A stretch of 64,000 nt of DNA from Branchiostoma floridae (taxonomy: Eukaryota; Chordata; Leptocardii; Amphioxiformes; Branchiostomatidae): contig NC_049990.1 of NCBI RefSeq assembly GCF_000003815.2, forward strand, positions 12,653,443 to 12,717,442, read 5' to 3'. The notes under the pieces were generated by a model, which saw nothing but the letters and a program-made list of their open reading frames with translations, was not told the DNA's origin and searched no databases. Shown here piece by piece: positions 58,802-64,000 of the stretch; position 1 is the stretch's first letter; each line of letters begins with the position of its first letter. Position numbers and translations under genes: made by a program.

Positions 58802-59900
58802 CACAGGCAGTTTAAGGCCTGTGACAATTTTGGTCGAACATGAAATTCGAACCACTGCGTGACCTCAGGTAACCCCGCCGGGCCGGAGCGTTTTTAGAAC
58901 GGTCCAATGTCAGTACCTAATGTTACATTGCGAAAACAGGAACTTACGATGCACGGGCCACACTAACTACTTTTCTTGAGACTTATTAATGTTGAATGCT
59001 AAAGATATTGATCTAGTATTTATCAAATATCGGCATAACTAGAAGCAGTTAACAAAAGGGCACCCCCGCGAGAGCTGCAAGTGGTACAGTCCGAACATGT
59101 GTTCCGACCCCCCGGGGTGTGGAGTGGCGGGAAAACAGCGAGGCGCTCATACTTCAAGGAAACAGCAAAATGATGCTATAAATCGGTATTTCTAGCCCAA
59201 AATGATTGTATGGCAGTTGACTGATGCCTTATAAGGCTAACTGCTTGCGAAATTTCGCATTGATACAACAGCGATTTAACAGATACAGCCATAAAACATT
59301 CATATTTTACTATCGGTTAACGTTATGTACAGTCAAACATGTCTTACTTGGGCGCAGTTCTTGTAGGGTAAGTAGTGTTTCGTCGGCCCCTGCCCACATC
59401 AGGGCACCAGTTTTATTACGAGTTTTGGGCAGATTTAGGTTCATTAAGCCTTAGACCTTCAGAAATCAAGCGGGTCTTCTTGCAATATCTTTAATTTCCG
59501 TGGCTGTATTGATATTTGTACGAAAAATACCAAAAAATTGTCAAAAAATTCTGTTTTTGGCCCAAAATTGAGCCTTACCTAGGTATAGCGGCACGATCCC
59601 CAGGCATATTAGATATCACAGAGATATAATCTATTACTCCAGAAAATATGACTCAGTTAGACAATCATTTCATAGTGGGCACAGGCCCATTTTAATAGCA
59701 TCCCTATTTTTTACCCAAAAATGTTTTTTTAAACCCAAAATATTGAGGATGCACAATTTTCTTGTCATCATATTTTGAATATGGGTGAATTACGTTAACT
59801 GGCCAAAAATTGTTGAAAACAGATGGTTACATCGAAAGTTATGGCCATATAACTGCTCGACTGAGAATCTACAGGTGTCACAGGCCTTAAACTGCCTGTG
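58802..59900. mobile_element. 1.1-kb element with perfect 25-bp TIRs inserted in the satellite
   Basis: The left end CACAGGCAGTTTAAGGCCTG continuing to TGACA is exactly complementary to 59876-59900. TA flanks both sides (58800-58801 and 59901-59902). Removing the element restores the satellite text GTGCTTAGAGGCAACATTG, which proves a precise insertion. No transposase frame; the interior is AT-rich with a GC-rich patch near 59100-59130. TA duplication suggests a Tc1/mariner-type mobiliser. Confidence 0.9.
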
Positions 59901-62900
59901 TAGAGGCAACATTGCTAAGAGTGTAGTCTAGGCGGTCAAACTTGGTATCATTTCAAAGGTATGTTGGTACAGATTTGAAATCTGCAAACCGTTTTGAAAT
60001 CGGGTGCTTTCTCGCCGAGATAAAACTTAAGCACTAACCGCTAGGGTTAGGGTTAGGGTAGTGCTTAGAGGCAACATTGCTTAGAGTGTATTCTAGGCGG
60101 TCAAATTTGGTATCATTTCAAAGGTTTGTTGGTACAGATTTGTAATCTGAAAACCGTTTTAAAATCGATTGCTTACTTGCCGAGATATGACTTAAGCACT
60201 AACCGCTAGGGTTAGGGTTAGGGTAGTGCTTAGAGGCAACATTGCTAAGAGTGTATTCTAGGCGGTCAAACTTGGTATCATTTCAAAGGTATGTTGGTTC
60301 AGATTTGTAATCTGCAAACCGTTTTGAAATCGGGTGCTTACTTGCCGAGATATTACTTAAGCACTAACCGCTAGGGTTAGGGTTAGGGTTAGGAATAGGG
60401 TTAGGGTTAGGGTTAGGGTAGTGCTTAGAGTGGTGCTTAGAGGCAACATTGCTAAGAGTTTATTCTAGGCGGTCAAACTTGGTATCATTTCAAAGGTATG
60501 TTGGTACAGATTTGTAATCTGCAATCCGCATTTAATTCGGGTGCTTACTTGCCGAGATATGACTTAAGCACTAACCGCTAGGGTTAGGGTAGTGCTTAGA
60601 GGCAACAATGCTAAGAGTGTATTCTAGGCGATCAAAGTTAGTATCATTGCAATAGTATGTTGGTACAGATTTGTACTCTGCAAACCGGTTTGAAATCGGG
60701 TGCTTACTTGCCGATATATGACTTAAGCACTAACCGCTAGGGTTAGAATTAGGGTTAGGGTAGTGCTTACAGGCAACATTGCTAAGAGTTTATTCTAGGC
60801 GGTCAAAATTGGTATCATTTCAAAGATATGTTGGTACAGATTTGTAATCTGCAAACCGTTTTGAAATCGGGTGCTTTCTTGCCGAGATATGACTTAAGCA
60901 CTAACCGCTAGAGTTAGGGTTAGGGTCAGGGTTAGGGTTAGGGTAGTGCTTAGAGGCAACATTGTTTAGAGTGTATTCTAGACGGTCAACCTTGGTATCA
61001 TTTCAAAGGTATGTTAGTGCAGATTTGTAATCTGCAAACCGTTTTGAAATCGGGTGCTTACTTGTCGAGATATGGCTTAAGCACTAACCGCTAGGGTTAT
61101 TGTTAGGGTTAAGGTAGTGCTTAGAAGCAACATTGCTAAGAATGTATTCTAGGCGGTCAAACTTAGTATCATTACAAAGGTATATTGGTACAGATTTGTA
61201 ATGTGCAAACCGTTTTGAAATCGGGTGCTTTCTTGCCGAGATATAACTTAAGCACTTACCACTAGGGTTAGGGTTAGGGTTAGGGTAGTGCTAAGAGGCA
61301 ACATTGCTAAGAGTGTACTCTAGGCGGTCAACCTTGGTATCATTTCAAAGGTATGGTAGTGCACATTTGAAATCTGCAAACTGTTTTAAAATTGGGTGCT
61401 TACTTGCCGAGATATGACTTAAGCACTGAACGCTAGGGTTAGGTTTAGGATTAGGAATAGGGTTAGGGTTAGGGTAGTGCTTAGAGGCAACATTGCTAAG
61501 AGTTTATTCTAGGCGGTCAAACTTGGTATCATTTCAAAGGTTTGTTGGTACAGATTTGTTATCTGCAAACCGTTTTGAAATCGGGTCCTTACTTGCCGAG
61601 ATATGACTTAAGCACTAACCGCTAGTGGTAGGGTTAGGGTTAGGGTAGTGCTTAGAGGCAACATTGCTAAGAGTGTACTGTAGGCGGTCAAACTTGGTAT
61701 CATTACAAAGGTATGTTGGTACAGATTTGTAATCTGCAAACCGTTTTAAAATCGGATGCTTACTTGCCGAGATATGACTTAAGCACTAACCGCTAGGGTT
61801 AGGGTAGTGCTTAGAGGCAACATTGCCAAGAATGTATTCTAGCCGGCAAACTTGGTATCATTACAAAGGTATGTTGGTACAGATTTGAAATCTGCAAACC
61901 GGTTTGAAATCGGGTGCTTACTTACCGAGATATGACTTAAGCTCTAACCGCTAGTGTTAGGGTTAGGGTTAGGGTAGTGCTTAGAGGCAACATTGCCAAG
62001 AGTGTTTTGTAGGCGGTCAACCTTGGTAACATTTCAAAGGTATGTTGGTACAGATTTGTAATCTGCAAACCGTTTTAAAATCGGGTGCTTATTTGCCTAG
62101 ATATGACTTAAACACTAAAAGCTTGGGTTAGGGTTAGGGTTAGGGTAGTGCTAAGAGGCAACATTGCTAAGAGTGTATTCTAGGCGGTCAATCTTGGTAT
62201 CATTTCAAGGGTATGTTATTGCAGATTGGTAATCTGCAAACTGTTTTGAAATCGGGTGCTTACTTGCCGAGATATGACTTAAGTACTAACCGCTAGGGTT
62301 AGGGTTAAGTTTAGTGTAGTGCTTAGAGGCAACATTGCTAAGAGTTTATGCTAGGCGGTCAAACTTGGTATCACTACAAAGGTATGTTGGTACAGATTTG
62401 TAATCTGCAAACCGTTTTGAAATCGGGTGCTTACTTGCCGAGATATGACTTAAGCACTAACCGCTAGGGTTAGGGTTAGGGTTAGGGTAGTGCTTAGAGG
62501 CAACATTGCTAAGAGTGTATCCTAGGCGATCAACCTTTGTATCATTTCAAAGGTATGTTAGTGCAGATTTGTAATCTGCAAACCGTTTTGAAATCGGGTG
62601 CTTACTTGCCGAGATATGACATAAGTACTAACCGCTAGGGTTAGGGTAGTGCTTAGAGGCAACATTGCTAAGAGTGTATTCTAGGCGGTCAAACTTGGTT
62701 TCATTACAAAGGTATCTTGGTACAGATTTGTAATCTGTAAACTGTTTTAAATACGGGTGCTTACTTGCCGAGATATGACTTAAGCACTAACCGCTAGGGT
62801 TTGGGTTAGGGTTAGGGTAGTGCTTAGAGGCAACATTGCTAAGAGTGTATTCTTGGCGGTCAAACTTGTTATCATTGCAAAGATATGTTGGTAGAGATGT

Positions 62901-63756
62901 GTAATCTGCAAACTGTTTTGAAATCGGGTGCTTTCTTGTTGACATATGACTTAAGCACTAACCGCTAGTGTTAGGGTTAGGGTTAGTGTAGTGCTTAGAG
63001 GCAACATTGCTAAGAGTGTATTGTAGGCGGTCAACCTTTGTATCATTTCAAATGTATGTTGGTGCAGATTTGTAATCTGCAAACCGTTTTGAAATCGGGT
63101 GCTTACTTGCCGAGATATGACTTAAGCACTAACCGCTAGGGTTAGGGTTAGGGTTAGGGTTGTGCTTAGAGGCAACATTGGCAAGAGTGCATTCTAGGCG
63201 GTCAAACTTAGTATCATTTCAAAGGTATGTTAGTGCAGATTTGTAATCTGCAAACTGTTTTGAAATCGGGTGCTTACTTGCCGAGATATGACTTAAGCAC
63301 TAAGGGTTAGGGTTAGGGTTAGGGTAGTGCTTAGAGGCAACATTGCTAAGAGTGTATTCTAGGCGGTCAAACTTGGTATCATTACAAAGGTATGTTGGTA
63401 CAGATTTGTAATCTGCAAACCGTTTTGAAATCGGGTGCTTACTTGCCGAGATATTTCTTAAGCACTAACCGCTAGGGTTAGGGTTAGGGTAGTGCTTAGA
63501 GGCAACATTGCTAAGAGTGTATTCTCGGCGGTCAAACTTGGTATCATTACAAAGGTATGTTGGTACAGATTTGTAATCTGCAAACTGCTTTGAAATCGGG
63601 TGCTTACTTGCCGAGATATGACTTAAGCACTAACCGCTAGGGTTAGGGTTAGGGTTAGGGTTAGGGTAGTGCTTAGAGGCAACATTGCTAAGAGTGTATT
63701 CTCGGCGGTCAAACTTGGTATCATTACAAAGGTATGTTGGTACAGATTTGTAATCT

Positions 63757-63836
63757 AATGATACCAAGTTTGACCAACTAGAACACACTCTTAGCCACAT
63801 TGCATCTAAGCACAACCCTGACCCTAACACTAACCC
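63757..63836 (-). repeat. Inverted satellite piece within the array
   Basis: AATGATACCAAGTTTGACC, ACACTCTTAGC and CCTAACACTAACCC are the complement of the normal unit. The surrounding unit lacks about 28 bp (the AACCGTTTTGAAATCGGGTG part), so an inverted fragment replaced it. Confidence 0.8.
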
Positions 63837-64000
63837 TTGCCGAGATATGACTTATGCACTAACCGCTAGGGTTAGGGTTAGGGTTAGGGTAGTGCTTAGA
63901 GGCAACATTGCTAAGAATGTATTCTAGGCGGTCAAACTTGGTATCATTACAAAGGTATGTTGGTACAACTACATCAATAGTCCTGTTCTCCACTCCTGTT

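Larger units (their letters stand above)
56500..63960 (+). repeat. TTAGGG-containing satellite array
   Basis: About 40 head-to-tail monomers. The body is 148 bp: it begins AGTGCTTAGAGGCAACATTG, passes GGTCAAACTTGGTATCATT and AACCGTTTTGAAATCGGGTG, and ends CCGAGATATGACTTAAGCAC plus TAACCGCT. Bodies are separated by 1 to 8 copies of AGGGTT, so monomers vary from about 160 to 200 bp. The first units (56520-57000) are more diverged and use CTCGAGAAATGAG. All TTAGGG runs have the G-rich strand on the plus strand. Two TIR elements (57045-57432 and 58802-59900) and one inverted piece (63757-63836) interrupt the array, which runs nearly to the right edge. Minus-strand open frames across it are artefacts. 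Confidence 0.95.

Noticed and set aside
63630-63830. 66-codon minus-strand frame near the right end
   Set aside because: Lies in the satellite; ends in NPNPNP from the telomere-like run.

Overview
The window looks like gene-poor, transposon-rich animal DNA, most likely from a lancelet (Branchiostoma). This is inferred from four things: intron-rich genes with GT-AG introns in large arrays of short non-autonomous DNA transposons; CR1/L2-like and L1/Tx1-like LINE fragments; Harbinger and mariner relics; and a satellite built on TTAGGG, the vertebrate-type telomere repeat. The species call is not proven by any single marker. There is one assembly gap, at 35953-36194.

Only two kinds of convincing protein-coding gene are present. 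The first is a pair of directly oriented paralogues for a predicted ER-lumenal JmjC (cupin_8) 2-oxoglutarate oxygenase with an EF-hand-like segment. Copy 2 (47075-53937) has 11 exons, all in phase, and encodes 524 residues with a signal peptide, an HxD...H iron triad and a KDEL-like HTEL C-terminus. Copy 1 (1797-8843) shows exons 5 to 11 with identical exon lengths and phases; exons 1 to 4 would lie left of the window. The second is a tandem pair of intronless 265-residue short-chain dehydrogenase/reductases (40576-41373 and 43507-44304). Their catalytic spacing is Y-x6-K, as in bacterial enoyl-ACP reductases (FabI/FabL), not the classical Y-x3-K.

Layout: 1-1350, antisense LINE fragment; 1797-8988, JmjC copy 1 and its 3' flank; 8989-38115, a block of about 29 kb that behaves as a single insertion; 38116-40180, the resumed 3' flank of copy 1 and AT-rich intergenic DNA; 40185-45290, the SDR duplication, with a Helentron-like element inserted in the second unit; 45300-47000, repeats and a putative TATA promoter; 47075-54200, JmjC copy 2; 54550-56300, mariner and Harbinger relics; 56500 to the window end, a satellite array carrying TTAGGG runs.

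The most striking point is the 8989-38115 block. Its ends are short inverted repeats (CAGT...ACCTGTCC...GAGCAACC) flanked by TA. The paralogous flank of JmjC copy 2 preserves the uninterrupted site with a single TA at 54081-54082. Inside the ends lie two inverted blocks of more than 1 kb carrying a 39-bp palindromic minisatellite. The interior has no recognisable transposase but holds many nested elements. It may be a giant non-autonomous transposon, or a foldback element whose centre was filled by later insertions.

The second is the right-hand satellite. Its 148-bp body alternates with TTAGGG runs of variable length, each run flanked by TAAGCACTA and TAGTGCTTA arms, and it is itself a target for precise TIR insertions.
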